Source: an uncultured Clostridia bacterium | GTDB lineage: Bacteria > Bacillota > Clostridia > Oscillospirales > Oscillospiraceae | Reading direction: 5' to 3' | DNA length: 57,669 bases | NCBI GenBank assembly: GCA_945864305.1 | Contig: CAMBAJ010000004.1 | Coordinates: 1-57,669 of the forward strand | In this document: one piece after another, positions 15,307-23,781 of the stretch | Position numbering within the stretch: position 1 is the stretch's first letter | How the letters are laid out: the number at the start of each line of letters is the position of its first letter | Position numbers and translations under genes: made by a program | The notes under the pieces: generated by a model | The model's database searches: none | What the model saw: only the letters and a program-made list of their open reading frames with translations | What the model was told of the DNA's origin: nothing

Positions 15307-16437
15307 TTAATCGCGCTTGTTGAAAATCTTGAAGATGTCCTCGAAGGGATCGTCCTCCGTCTCCACAGCCTTCTTCTCCGCCTCGGGATCAATGGGCTCC
15401 GGAGCCTTGGCCGTGTGGGCGCCGGAAGCCGCCTGTTCAGCGGCAACCTGTCCGCCGGCCATCTTGGGCAGTTCGCCGGGGGCCTTGTCAAAGCCGGTGG
15501 CAATGACCGTCACGCGGATTTCGTCATCCAGCGTCTCGTCGAAGGTGGCGCCGAAGATAGTGAGGGCGTCGGGATGGACGGCGGCCTGCACCAGGCTCGC
15601 GGCCTGCTCGACCTCCTCCAGGCCGATGTCCATGGAGCCGGTGACGTTGATGAGCACGCCCTTGGCGCCCTCGATGGAGGTCTCCAGCAGAGGGCTGGAA
15701 ATGGCCATCTTGGCGGCCTCCTCGGCCTTGCCCTTGCCGGCGGCCCGGCCCACGCCCATGTGGGCCATGCCGGCGTTCTTCATAATGGCCGTCACGTCGG
15801 CGAAGTCCAGGTTGATGAATCCGGTGTCCCGAATCAGGTCGGAGATGGACTGCACCGCCTGACGCAGCACATCGTCGGCAATCTCAAAGGCATTGGCAAA
15901 GGTGATCTTCTGGTCGGTGGCGTGCTTCAGCCGCTCATTGGGGATGATGACCAGAGAGTCCACCTTTCCCTCCAACTCGGCGATGCCAGCCTCGGCCTGT
16001 TGCATACGGCGGCGGCCCTCAAAGCCAAAGGGCTTCGTGACCACAGCCACGGTCAGAATGTCCATCTCCTTGGCGATTTCCGCCACGATGGGCGCGCCGC
16101 CGGTGCCGGTGCCGCCGCCCATACCTGCGGTGATGAACACCATATCGGTGTCCTCCAGAGCCTTGGCGATCTGGTTGCGGCTCTCCTCGGCGGACTTGCG
16201 GCCCACCTCAGGATCGGAGCCAGCGCCCTGACCATGGGTCAGCTTCTCGCCGATCTGAATTTTATAAGTAGCGCTGGACACATTCAGTGCCTGCTTATCG
16301 GTATTGACCGCCACAAAGTCCACGCCCTTGGTGCCGGAACGGACCATGCGGTTGACCACGTTGTTGCCGCCGCCGCCAACGCCGATGACCTTAATATTGA
16401 CAACGGTATCGGGACCGGTTTCCAATCCAAATGCCAT
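15307..16437 (-). CDS. ftsZ: Cell division protein FtsZ
   Basis: FtsZ is the tubulin-like GTPase that polymerises into the division ring. The 376-residue protein contains the GTP-binding N-terminus ([15 protein letters not shown], residues 17-31), the tubulin signature GGGTGTG at 107-113, the T7 loop region ([11 protein letters not shown]), and a C-terminal tail ending [16 protein letters not shown], which stands in for the conserved partner-binding peptide. ATG at 16437 follows AGGAGG by 7 nt. The gene is separated from the dcw cluster by the ftsQ terminator and has its own strong promoter, and no ftsA precedes it. Confidence 0.98.
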   Translation of the reverse strand: MAFGLETGPDTVVNIKVIGVGGGGNNVVNRMVRSGTKGVDFVAVNTDKQALNVSSATYKIQIGEKLTHGQGAGSDPEVGRKSAEESRNQIAKALEDTDMVFITAGMGGGTGTGGAPIVAEIAKEMDILTVAVVTKPFGFEGRRRMQQAEAGIAELEGKVDSLVIIPNERLKHATDQKITFANAFEIADDVLRQAVQSISDLIRDTGFINLDFADVTAIMKNAGMAHMGVGRAAGKGKAEEAAKMAISSPLLETSIEGAKGVLINVTGSMDIGLEEVEQAASLVQAAVHPDALTIFGATFDETLDDEIRVTVIATGFDKAPGELPKMAGGQVAAEQAASGAHTAKAPEPIDPEAEKKAVETEDDPFEDIFKIFNKRD

Positions 16438-16523
16438 AGTGGTGCCTCCTGCTATCATTTGTATGACACTGCGGGAAAAGCTGTTTTCCAGCGCAATATC
16501 CTGTGTTCCATAACATTTAGTTT

Positions 16524-16552
16524 ATTGTATGACACTTTCCCTCTCCGGTCAA
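16524..16552 (-). promoter_or_regulatory. ftsZ promoter
   Basis: On the minus strand TTGACC (16552-16547), 17 bp and TACAAT (16529-16524). The 12-mer AGTGTCATACAA that includes part of this -10 recurs at 16470-16459, 66 bp downstream. Confidence 0.8.
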
Positions 16553-16583
16553 GTGCCCCATTTGGTTTTCGACTCCTTTTTCC

Positions 16584-16616
16584 AAAAAAAGTGGAAGAGC
16601 GCTTTTGCGCTCTTCC
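16584..16616 (-). terminator. Terminator after ftsQ at the end of the dcw cluster
   Basis: GGAAGAGCGC and GCGCTCTTCC (16593-16616) form a perfect 10-bp stem; the minus strand continues ACTTTTTTT. It separates the cell-wall cluster from ftsZ. Confidence 0.9.
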
Positions 16617-16621
16617 GGCTT

Positions 16622-17392
16622 TCAGCGCGTGTTCGGTCGAAAATAGGCGTCGCCGTTTTCCTGCATCAGATCAAAGGTCCCGGTCATGTTGTCCTGAATC
16701 TTTCCGCTCTCCAGAGACAGGCGCAGGGCCTTGAGCTTCATGGCGTAATCCGCGTTGTACGGCATCTCCACGGTGAACCGTCCCGCATAGTCCATGATCA
16801 CCTTTCCGGCATCGTCCAGGTGGATAGCGTCCACTTGCTTCAGCATCCCCGCATCCTCCAGCGCGGCCAGCAGTTCCAGAAGGCTGGTCTGCTGGTCGGC
16901 GTACTCCGTGGCCAGAGCCAGCGGGGTGCCCACAGAGGGAGCCAACAGCTTGCAGCCGTCGATGATGCCGGAATCCCCCACCTCGGCGGCGGATTTCTGC
17001 TCCACAATCTTGCCGCCGGGGCTGATCAGCCAGGCGCTGCCGTCCTGCACCAGGGCCAGCGGCGTGCCGCATTCCCGCACTTCGATCAGCAGGGTGTCCG
17101 GCAGCTTACGGCTGATGCGGATTTCCTCCACATAGGGCAGGGCCTTCACAATATTCTGGGCTACATCGTATTTATTCAGCAGGAACAGGTTGTCACCCTG
17201 TGCAATGCCGGTGGCGTCCTGAATCTCCTGAGAGGTGTACCGCTCCTGCCCGCTGACCACGATGGTGTCCACCCGGAAAAACAGGGTCAGCGCCACGATG
17301 ATCGCCGTGCAGATGATCAAAATGGACAGCAGCTTGTAGAGGACGCTGAAGCCCCCTCTGTGCCGTCTGTTGGAATGTCGGCGTCTCGCCAT
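16622..17392 (-). CDS. ftsQ: Cell division protein FtsQ/DivIB
   Basis: FtsQ/DivIB is a bitopic membrane protein that links early and late divisome proteins and works with FtsL. The 256-residue protein has a basic cytoplasmic N-terminus (MARRRHSNRRHRGG), one membrane span (residues 17-39, SVLYKLLSILIICTAIIVALTLF), then a POTRA domain (VDTIVVSGQERYTSQEIQDATGIAQGDNLFLLN) and the FtsQ beta domain. It is the last gene of the dcw cluster, 18 bp after murA. Confidence 0.92.
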   Translation of the reverse strand: MARRRHSNRRHRGGFSVLYKLLSILIICTAIIVALTLFFRVDTIVVSGQERYTSQEIQDATGIAQGDNLFLLNKYDVAQNIVKALPYVEEIRISRKLPDTLLIEVRECGTPLALVQDGSAWLISPGGKIVEQKSAAEVGDSGIIDGCKLLAPSVGTPLALATEYADQQTSLLELLAALEDAGMLKQVDAIHLDDAGKVIMDYAGRFTVEMPYNADYAMKLKALRLSLESGKIQDNMTGTFDLMQENGDAYFRPNTR

Positions 17393-17410
17393 ATCATCTA
17401 CCTCTGTTGC

Positions 17411-18667
17411 TTATGTCTCTATCCGAATGATGTCCGCGTTCAAATCCCGCAGGTCTCTTGCAATATCTTCGTAACCCCGGTCAATGTGGCTGATCTCCGA
17501 GATGTGGGTCTCGCCCTCAGCCGCCAGGGCCGCCACGCACAGCGCCGCACCGCCCCGCAGGTCCGTGCACCGCACGAATGCGCCGCAGAGAGTCTCCACG
17601 CCGGTGACCACCGCCACCCGGCCGGACACCCGGATCGACCCGCCCATCCGGGTCAGCTCATCCACGTGCCGGTAGCGGTTTTCAAAAATGTTCTCCTCGA
17701 ATACGGTGACGCCCCGGCTTCGCAGCAGCGCCGCCATCAAAATTGCTTGGGCGTCCGTGGGAAACCCGGGATAGGGCGCCGTCCGCACTGGCCGCACCGC
17801 CCGCGGGCGGTCCTGACAGGAGCAGGCGATGCCCGCGCTGTCCGAGCGGATGACGCAGCCCGCCTCCCGTAATACTGCCGTCACGGTGGCCAAGTGATGC
17901 TCATCAGCGCCCCGCAGGAAAATGTCTCCGCCTGCGGAGGCCGCCGCGCAGAGATAGGTGGCGGCCGCGATGCGATCCGGCATGATTTGATAGGTGCAGC
18001 CGTGAAGTGGCCGCCCGCCCTCCACCGTGATGGTGGAGCTTCCCGCGCCGGACACACTGGCCCCGCATGCGTTCAGGAAATTCTGGAGGTCCACAATCTC
18101 CGGCTCTCGAGCGGCGTTGGAGAGCACGGTGGTGCCTCCGGCGCCGCAGGCCGCCAGCATCAGATTCTCCGTGGCCCCCACGGAGGGCATGCTCAGCACC
18201 AGGTCCCACCCTCGCAGGGCATGAGCCTTGCAGCGCAGGACACCGCCGGTGTCGTCGATCTCCGCCCCCAGGTCCCGCAGACCTGCCAGATGCAGATCGA
18301 TGGGTCTGGGCCCCAGCTCGCACCCGCCGGGGTAGCTCAGCTCCGCCTGGCCGCACCGGGCCAGAATGGCTCCCAGGAAAATGGCGGAGGACCGCATTTC
18401 CCGCATCAGTACGTCTGAGATGGTACAGCTGTTCAACCCGGTCGTGTCCACCAACAGGCTATCGCCCTCCCACCGGGCGCCGCATCCCAGCGTCTCCAGA
18501 ATGCGGATGGACGCATCCACATCCCGCAGCCGGGGACAGCCCCGCAGCTCCACCGGGCCGCCTGCCAGCAGCGTTGCCGCCAGGATGGGCAGCACGCTGT
18601 TTTTCGCCCCCTGGATCGTCACCTCGCCTGTCAGGCGGCTGCCGCCTCTCACCAAAAGCTGGCTCAT
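17411..18667 (-). CDS. murA: UDP-N-acetylglucosamine 1-carboxyvinyltransferase MurA
   Basis: MurA adds enolpyruvate from PEP to UDP-GlcNAc, the first committed step of peptidoglycan synthesis. The 418-residue length is normal. The N-terminal GAKNSVLPILAA motif and the catalytic loop with Cys116 in SYPGGCELGPRPIDLH are intact, so fosfomycin sensitivity would be expected by target. The C-terminal RYKHVDEL-type segment appears as RYRHVDELTRMGG. A good ribosome site (GGAGGG) precedes the ATG. MurA inside the dcw cluster between murG and ftsQ is a Clostridia/Bacilli-type arrangement. Confidence 0.97.
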   Translation of the reverse strand: MSQLLVRGGSRLTGEVTIQGAKNSVLPILAATLLAGGPVELRGCPRLRDVDASIRILETLGCGARWEGDSLLVDTTGLNSCTISDVLMREMRSSAIFLGAILARCGQAELSYPGGCELGPRPIDLHLAGLRDLGAEIDDTGGVLRCKAHALRGWDLVLSMPSVGATENLMLAACGAGGTTVLSNAAREPEIVDLQNFLNACGASVSGAGSSTITVEGGRPLHGCTYQIMPDRIAAATYLCAAASAGGDIFLRGADEHHLATVTAVLREAGCVIRSDSAGIACSCQDRPRAVRPVRTAPYPGFPTDAQAILMAALLRSRGVTVFEENIFENRYRHVDELTRMGGSIRVSGRVAVVTGVETLCGAFVRCTDLRGGAALCVAALAAEGETHISEISHIDRGYEDIARDLRDLNADIIRIET

Positions 18668-18726
18668 ACACGTTTCCCTCCGTACCCCAGAATGGTATCA
18701 CAGACCATCCTATGGGGCCGGCGGGC

Positions 18727-19869
18727 TCATGGTTCCTGACAAATTTCCAGAACTGTCTGATAGATCCGCTCCGTGGCGTCCCGGATTCCCAGCGACGCCA
18801 TGGCCGTCTCCATCTGTTTCCGCCGCTCCGTGTCATGCAAAATCCCACAGGCCGCCTGGAACATGGCCTGTCCGGAGCAGTCCTTCTCCAGCAGCACCTC
18901 CGCGCCGCCGGCGCTTTCCAGCACCCGGGCGTTTTTCTCTTGGTGGTTGTTGGTCACATAGGGGGACGGCACGATCAGCGCGGGAACCCCCAGCGCCGTC
19001 AACTCGCTGATGGTGGACGCGCCGGCCCGGCAGATCACTAAGTCCGCCGCCCGCATGACAGGCGCCATGTCGTAGATGTACTCCCGCAGCTGGAGGGCCG
19101 GATGGGCCTCCAGGTCCACGCCCTTTTCCCGCAGGAGGTCCCGCACCATGGGATAGCCGGAGGCGCCTGCGCCGTGGATGTGGTGGAAGGGCTCCTTCGC
19201 CGCCTCCAGGGCCAGGAAGTCCGCCATCTGGCGGTTCATGCCGGAGGCGCCCAGAGAGCCCCAGAAGGAGACGATCAGCGGCCGCCCGTCGTCCACGCCC
19301 AATTGCCGTTTGGCCTCTTCCTTCGTCATTTTGAAAAAGTCGCCCCGCACCGGCGTGCCGGTGACCATTACCTTTTCGGGGTGCTTGTAGTGCTGGCGGC
19401 AGGCCTCAAAGCCCACCATGATCCGGTCCGCGAAGGGCTCCAGCATCTCCGTGGTCAGTCCGGGCACCATGTTGGACTCGTGGACCGCCGTGGGGATGCC
19501 CGCCTTAGCGGCGGCCTTCACCATAGGAAAGCTGGCGTAGCCGCCGGTACCGATGACCACGTCCGGCCGGAACTCCCGCAGAATGGCCCGGGCCTCCCGG
19601 GGTGCCCGCATCAGATTGCAGACGGAGACCAGGTTGTGTTTGATCTCCTTCGGCTTGAAGGAGCGGTGGAAGCTGGAGATGTGGACGGTGCGGAAATCAT
19701 ATCCCGCCTTGGGGACCAGGTCCTTTTCCAGTCCCCGCTCTGCGCCCACAAACAAAAACGATGTATCCGGGTTCTTTTCCGCCATCAGCTGCGCCAGGGC
19801 GATGGCCGGGTTCACATGCCCCGCCGTGCCGCCGCAGGTGAAGATGACGCGCTTCAATGTCTGTTCCAT
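18727..19869 (-). CDS. murG: Lipid II synthase MurG
   Basis: MurG transfers GlcNAc from UDP-GlcNAc to lipid I on the inner face of the membrane, making lipid II. The 380-residue protein is a GT-B glycosyltransferase with the family N-terminus IFTCGGTAGHVNPAIALA (residues 9-26), VVIGTGGYASFP near 106 and the UDP-GlcNAc-binding CRAGASTISELTALGVPALIVPSPYVTNNHQEKNA near 265-300. It starts 17 bp after ftsW, in keeping with the flippase/polymerase partner acting on its product. Confidence 0.97.
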   Translation of the reverse strand: MEQTLKRVIFTCGGTAGHVNPAIALAQLMAEKNPDTSFLFVGAERGLEKDLVPKAGYDFRTVHISSFHRSFKPKEIKHNLVSVCNLMRAPREARAILREFRPDVVIGTGGYASFPMVKAAAKAGIPTAVHESNMVPGLTTEMLEPFADRIMVGFEACRQHYKHPEKVMVTGTPVRGDFFKMTKEEAKRQLGVDDGRPLIVSFWGSLGASGMNRQMADFLALEAAKEPFHHIHGAGASGYPMVRDLLREKGVDLEAHPALQLREYIYDMAPVMRAADLVICRAGASTISELTALGVPALIVPSPYVTNNHQEKNARVLESAGGAEVLLEKDCSGQAMFQAACGILHDTERRKQMETAMASLGIRDATERIYQTVLEICQEP

Positions 19870-19886
19870 ATAGTCCCCTCTTTGTG

Positions 19887-21134
19887 TCAGCCCGCCTTGG
19901 TGGGCTTCATCTGCCTGGAAACGCTCAGGACAATTCCCATTTCCGCCAGTTGGATGGAGAGCGCCGTGCCGCCGTAGCTGAAAAACGGTAGGGAGATGCC
20001 GGTGGTGGGCAGCAGGCCCGTCACCACGCCGATGTTCAAAAACACCTGCATGGCCACCAGAGTGGTAACGCCCACCACCAGGAGGCTTCCGAAGCGGTCC
20101 CGGGCGTGGAGGGCGATCCAGTAGCCCCGCAGGATCAGCGCCGCGAACAGCAGCATGATAACAGCGGCGCCGATAAGGCCCAGTTCCTCACAGATGATGG
20201 CGAAGATGAAGTCGTTGTGCTCCTCTGGCAGGTACAAAAATTTCTGGCGGCTCTTGCCCAGGCCCACGCCCAGCAGACCGCCGGAGCCAATGGTGATCAG
20301 GCTCTGGGACAGCTGATAGCCGGCGCCCTGGGCGTCCTCCCAGGGGTCCAGCCAGTAGGTGATGCGGGAGGTGTTGTAGCCGATGACGAACAGGATGAAA
20401 TACAGCGCTCCCGTGACCGCTCCCACAGCCACGCCCACCCAGCCCCAGCTGATGCCGCCCACCAGCATCAGCACGGCTCCTACGCCCAGAATGAGGATGG
20501 CGCCGGACAGGTGGGGCTCCAGGGCCAGTAGCAGGGCCAGCACGATCAGGATCAGTGCGTAGGGCAGAATGCCGTAGCGGAAGGTGCGCATCTTGTCTTT
20601 TTTCTTGGAGATGCTGTTGGAAAAATACAGTACCACCGCTACCTTCGCGATCTCCGAGGGCTGGAAGGTGAACAGGCTGCCGAAGCCCAGCCAGCGGGTG
20701 GCGTTGTTGCGGGTGATGCCCACATGGGGGACCAGCACCAGCATCAGCAGGATGATGGACACGAACAGCAGCGGCTTTGCCACGCCCCGGAACCGCTGGT
20801 AGTTGATCTTTCCGATGAAGAACATGGCCGCGACGCCCATTACGGCGAAGATTGCCTGACGGATGAAGTAATAGGCGGGCTGCGCCGTGCCGCCGTCCTT
20901 CTGGGTCTCGTAATAGGCGGAGGGAAAACTGGCAGACAGCAGCATTACCAGGCCGATGGCCGTCAGCAGCAGCACCAGCAGGCAGAACGGCAGGTCGATG
21001 GGGCCCTTGGCCAGTTCCCGGCTCTGCTGCTCCATCTCCTGCTGATGCTGGCGGCGCTCCTCCCGCGCCCTGGCCTCTTCCCGGGTCATGGGACGCCGGC
21101 GGCGCTGGGCAGGCTTTCTCTGCGCTGTCGTCAT
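19887..21134 (-). CDS. ftsW: Septal peptidoglycan polymerase FtsW/SpoVE
   Basis: FtsW is a SEDS-family glycosyltransferase that polymerises lipid II at the septum with a cognate class B PBP, here likely the PASTA-PBP encoded upstream. The 415-residue protein has a charged N-terminus of about 45 residues rich in Arg/Glu, then about ten membrane spans, the first at LPFCLLVLLLTAIGLVMLLSA. The SEDS catalytic region contains WLGFGSLFTFQPSEIAKVA, and the loop with FIFAIICEELGLIG and the terminal GISLPFFSYGGT motif are intact. GAGGAGG precedes the ATG by 6 nt. SpoVE cannot be separated from FtsW by sequence alone. Confidence 0.95.
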   Translation of the reverse strand: MTTAQRKPAQRRRRPMTREEARAREERRQHQQEMEQQSRELAKGPIDLPFCLLVLLLTAIGLVMLLSASFPSAYYETQKDGGTAQPAYYFIRQAIFAVMGVAAMFFIGKINYQRFRGVAKPLLFVSIILLMLVLVPHVGITRNNATRWLGFGSLFTFQPSEIAKVAVVLYFSNSISKKKDKMRTFRYGILPYALILIVLALLLALEPHLSGAILILGVGAVLMLVGGISWGWVGVAVGAVTGALYFILFVIGYNTSRITYWLDPWEDAQGAGYQLSQSLITIGSGGLLGVGLGKSRQKFLYLPEEHNDFIFAIICEELGLIGAAVIMLLFAALILRGYWIALHARDRFGSLLVVGVTTLVAMQVFLNIGVVTGLLPTTGISLPFFSYGGTALSIQLAEMGIVLSVSRQMKPTKAG

Positions 21135-21176
21135 GGTCTCCCTCCTCTCCGTCAGATTTTCCGCTTGATGTCAGAT

Positions 21177-22172
21177 TCAATATCTGCCCTGGATGCCCAG
21201 GTACGCCAGTACGCAGCACACCAGCGTGATGCCGGAGAACACTGTTACCAATTTGGCCTCGCTCCAGCCGGACAGCTCCAGGTGATGGTGCAGGGGCGCC
21301 ATCTTGAAGAAGCGCTTGCCGTGAGTGGCCTTGAAATAAGCCACCTGGATGATATCGGACAGTGTCTCCGCGATGTAAATAATACCGACCAGAATCAGGA
21401 TCAGCGGCATATCCAGCGCAAAACCCAGCGCCGCCACAGCGCCGCCCAGAAACAGGCTGCCGGTGTCGCCCATAAAGACCTTGGCGGGATGGTGGTTGTA
21501 GACGAAGAAGGCCGCCAGGCCGCCCGCCAGCGCAGCGGGGAACAGGGCCAGGGTGGTCAGCTTCCACAGCAGGCACGCCACGGTGAAGAACACCATCACT
21601 ACAAAGGTGACGCCGGTGGCTAGGCCGTCGATGCCGTCCGTCAGGTTCACCGCGTTAACGCAGCCAACGATGACGAAGGCCGCGAACACCAGATAGACGA
21701 TCCAGTTCAGAGTAATGCTGGTGTTGAAGAAAGGGATGTACAACTCGTTGGTCAGCATACCCTCATACCGCATCAGGCAAAGGAACACGATCGCCGCCGC
21801 CAGCTGTAAAAGGAACTTCTGCTTGGCGGTCAGGCCCTCATTCTGGTGCTGCCGGACTTTGCGGTAGTCGTCCACAAAGCCGATCAGGCCGAAGCACAGG
21901 GCGAACAGGTACACATACAGGTGGGCGAACGCCCCCTGCAGCATGGGGCCCCAGCCCAGCAGGAACACCACCACGCCAGCGCCCAGGATGAACATGATAC
22001 CGCCCATAGTGGGGGTACCGGCCTTTCCGGCGTGCCATTTGGGGCCGTCCTCCCGGATCTCCTGTCCGGCCTTCAGCTTCCGAAGCTCCATCAGGACAAA
22101 CCGGCCGATCAGCAGCGTCAACAAAAAGCTGACCAGCACGGCAGCTCCTGTCATGATATACATCAGGTCCAT
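21177..22172 (-). CDS. mraY: Phospho-N-acetylmuramoyl-pentapeptide transferase MraY
   Basis: MraY moves phospho-MurNAc-pentapeptide to undecaprenyl phosphate, giving lipid I. The 331-residue integral membrane protein shows the family motifs GPKWHAGKAGTPTMGGI (residues 44-60), the catalytic FVDDYRKVR, NLTDGIDGLATG near 175-186 and MGDTGSLFLGGA. About ten membrane spans are visible. AAGGAG lies 7 nt before the ATG. murD, which follows mraY in many clusters, is absent here; ftsW follows directly. Confidence 0.98.
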   Translation of the reverse strand: MDLMYIMTGAAVLVSFLLTLLIGRFVLMELRKLKAGQEIREDGPKWHAGKAGTPTMGGIMFILGAGVVVFLLGWGPMLQGAFAHLYVYLFALCFGLIGFVDDYRKVRQHQNEGLTAKQKFLLQLAAAIVFLCLMRYEGMLTNELYIPFFNTSITLNWIVYLVFAAFVIVGCVNAVNLTDGIDGLATGVTFVVMVFFTVACLLWKLTTLALFPAALAGGLAAFFVYNHHPAKVFMGDTGSLFLGGAVAALGFALDMPLILILVGIIYIAETLSDIIQVAYFKATHGKRFFKMAPLHHHLELSGWSEAKLVTVFSGITLVCCVLAYLGIQGRY

Positions 22173-22214
22173 TTCCTCTCTCCTTCCGCCGGCCTTACCG
22201 GCGCTTTTGTATCT

Positions 22215-23666
22215 TTATGCCTTGGCGTTCAGATAGTCCGCTACAATTTCTCTCTCATCCATGTGATGCTTGACGTGGTTCACTTCCTGATAGGTCTCAT
22301 GGCCCTTGCCGCACAGGACGATAACGTCCCCCGGCTCCGCGTGGTCCATGGCCCAGTGGATGGCCTCGATCCGGTCCTCCACCACCACATGGGGCGTATC
22401 GCTGTCCTGCATGCCCGGCAGGATGTCGGCGATGATGTCTCCGGGCTTCTCCGTCCGGGGGTTGTCGGTGGTGACCACCACGAAATCCGCGATCTCTGCG
22501 GCGATCTTACCCATCTTGGGCCGTTTGGTCTTATCCCGGTCGCCGCCGCAGCCGAACAGGGCAATGGTGCGGCCCTTGGCAAAGCCCTTCACGGAGGTCA
22601 GCACGTTCTCCAGGCCGTCTGGGCTGTGGGCGTAGTCGATGAGGACCGTGTAGTCCTTCCCCGGCGTGGGGACCACCTCCACCCGGCCCTTCACATGGGG
22701 CACCCGGGCAAGGACATCCGCACTCTTTTCCAGGGGAATCCCCAGCATCAGCGCCGCCCCCAGAACATCCAGGGTATTATATACCATGAAGCCGCCGGGA
22801 ATATTCACCCGGATGGGCACACTTTTCTCCTTTGTCACGGCGTCGAAGGCCACGTGGTCGGCCTCCAGACAGACATTCTCCGCCCGCAGGTCCGCCGCCG
22901 CCTGCTCCGCGTAGAAGAATTTCCGGCAGGTGGCGTCCTTCAGCAGCCGCTCCGTCCAGGGGGCGTCGGCGTTGCAGACGCCGACGTCACAGTTGCGGAA
23001 GAGGATGGCCTTGGCGTCGCAGTAGGCCTCCATGGTCTTATGGAAATCCAGGTGGTCCTGGGTCAAGTTGGTAAAGATGCCCACCGCGTAGTGGACGCCG
23101 TACACCCGGTCCAGCGCCAGGGCGTGGGAGGAGACCTCCATCACCACGTGGGTGCAGCCCGCGTCCCGCATCTGGGCGAACAGCCGCTGGAGTTCGAAGG
23201 ACTCCGGCGTGGTGCGCTCAGTGGGGATGATCTCCTCCCCGATCATGTTCTGGTTGGTGCCGATGAGGCCCACCTTGGCCCCGGCCGTCTGCTCCAGGAT
23301 GGATTTCAGCAGGTACGTGGTGGTGGTCTTGCCGTTGGTGCCGGTGACACCCACCATGGTCATGCTGTCCGCCGGATGGCCGAAGAAGTTGGCGCCCACC
23401 TCCGCCAGTGCCCGCCGGGAGTCCGCCACCCGCACATAGGGAACCGCGGGGTCCTCCGGCTGCTTCTGGCACAGCACCGCCGACGCACCGGCGGCCATAG
23501 CTTTCCCGATAAAGGCGTGGCCGTCCGCCGCGAAGCCGGTCATAGCCACGAACAGGTCGCCGGGCTGCGTGGCCCGGGAGTCATAGCTCACATGAGGGAT
23601 TTCCATCTCCATGTCCGCCGTGGCGTCCAGGACTTCAATACCCTCCAATAATTCCTTTAATTTCAT
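22215..23666 (-). CDS. murE: UDP-MurNAc-tripeptide synthetase MurE
   Basis: MurE adds the third residue of the stem peptide to UDP-MurNAc-L-Ala-D-Glu. The 483-residue protein has the Mur-ligase ATP motif GVTGTNGKTTTTYLL near residue 108-122 and the substrate motif DNPR in TTDNPRTEKPGDII. DNPR marks meso-diaminopimelate specificity, so the peptidoglycan should be of the DAP type. Immediately upstream is an internal promoter-like TATAAT flanked by a 9-bp inverted repeat, which could allow murE and downstream genes to be adjusted separately from mraZ control. Confidence 0.97.
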   Translation of the reverse strand: MKLKELLEGIEVLDATADMEMEIPHVSYDSRATQPGDLFVAMTGFAADGHAFIGKAMAAGASAVLCQKQPEDPAVPYVRVADSRRALAEVGANFFGHPADSMTMVGVTGTNGKTTTTYLLKSILEQTAGAKVGLIGTNQNMIGEEIIPTERTTPESFELQRLFAQMRDAGCTHVVMEVSSHALALDRVYGVHYAVGIFTNLTQDHLDFHKTMEAYCDAKAILFRNCDVGVCNADAPWTERLLKDATCRKFFYAEQAAADLRAENVCLEADHVAFDAVTKEKSVPIRVNIPGGFMVYNTLDVLGAALMLGIPLEKSADVLARVPHVKGRVEVVPTPGKDYTVLIDYAHSPDGLENVLTSVKGFAKGRTIALFGCGGDRDKTKRPKMGKIAAEIADFVVVTTDNPRTEKPGDIIADILPGMQDSDTPHVVVEDRIEAIHWAMDHAEPGDVIVLCGKGHETYQEVNHVKHHMDEREIVADYLNAKA

Positions 23667-23688
23667 AAACGTGCGCCCCTTTGTAGAG

Positions 23689-23763
23689 TTTTGGCACTGT
23701 GTAATTTGCCAAGTCTATTATAAGCAGGCTAAAACGCGAAGTATACGGGGAAATGTGCCAAAA
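23689..23763 (-). promoter_or_regulatory. Candidate internal promoter with inverted repeat before murE
   Basis: TTTTGGCAC (23689-23697) and GTGCCAAAA (23755-23763) are a perfect 9-bp inverted repeat. Between them the minus strand has TATAAT (23722-23717), though no good -35. The repeat may be a looping operator or an RNA stem. Confidence 0.4.
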
Positions 23764-23781
23764 AACATGCAGTTCCTGCCG

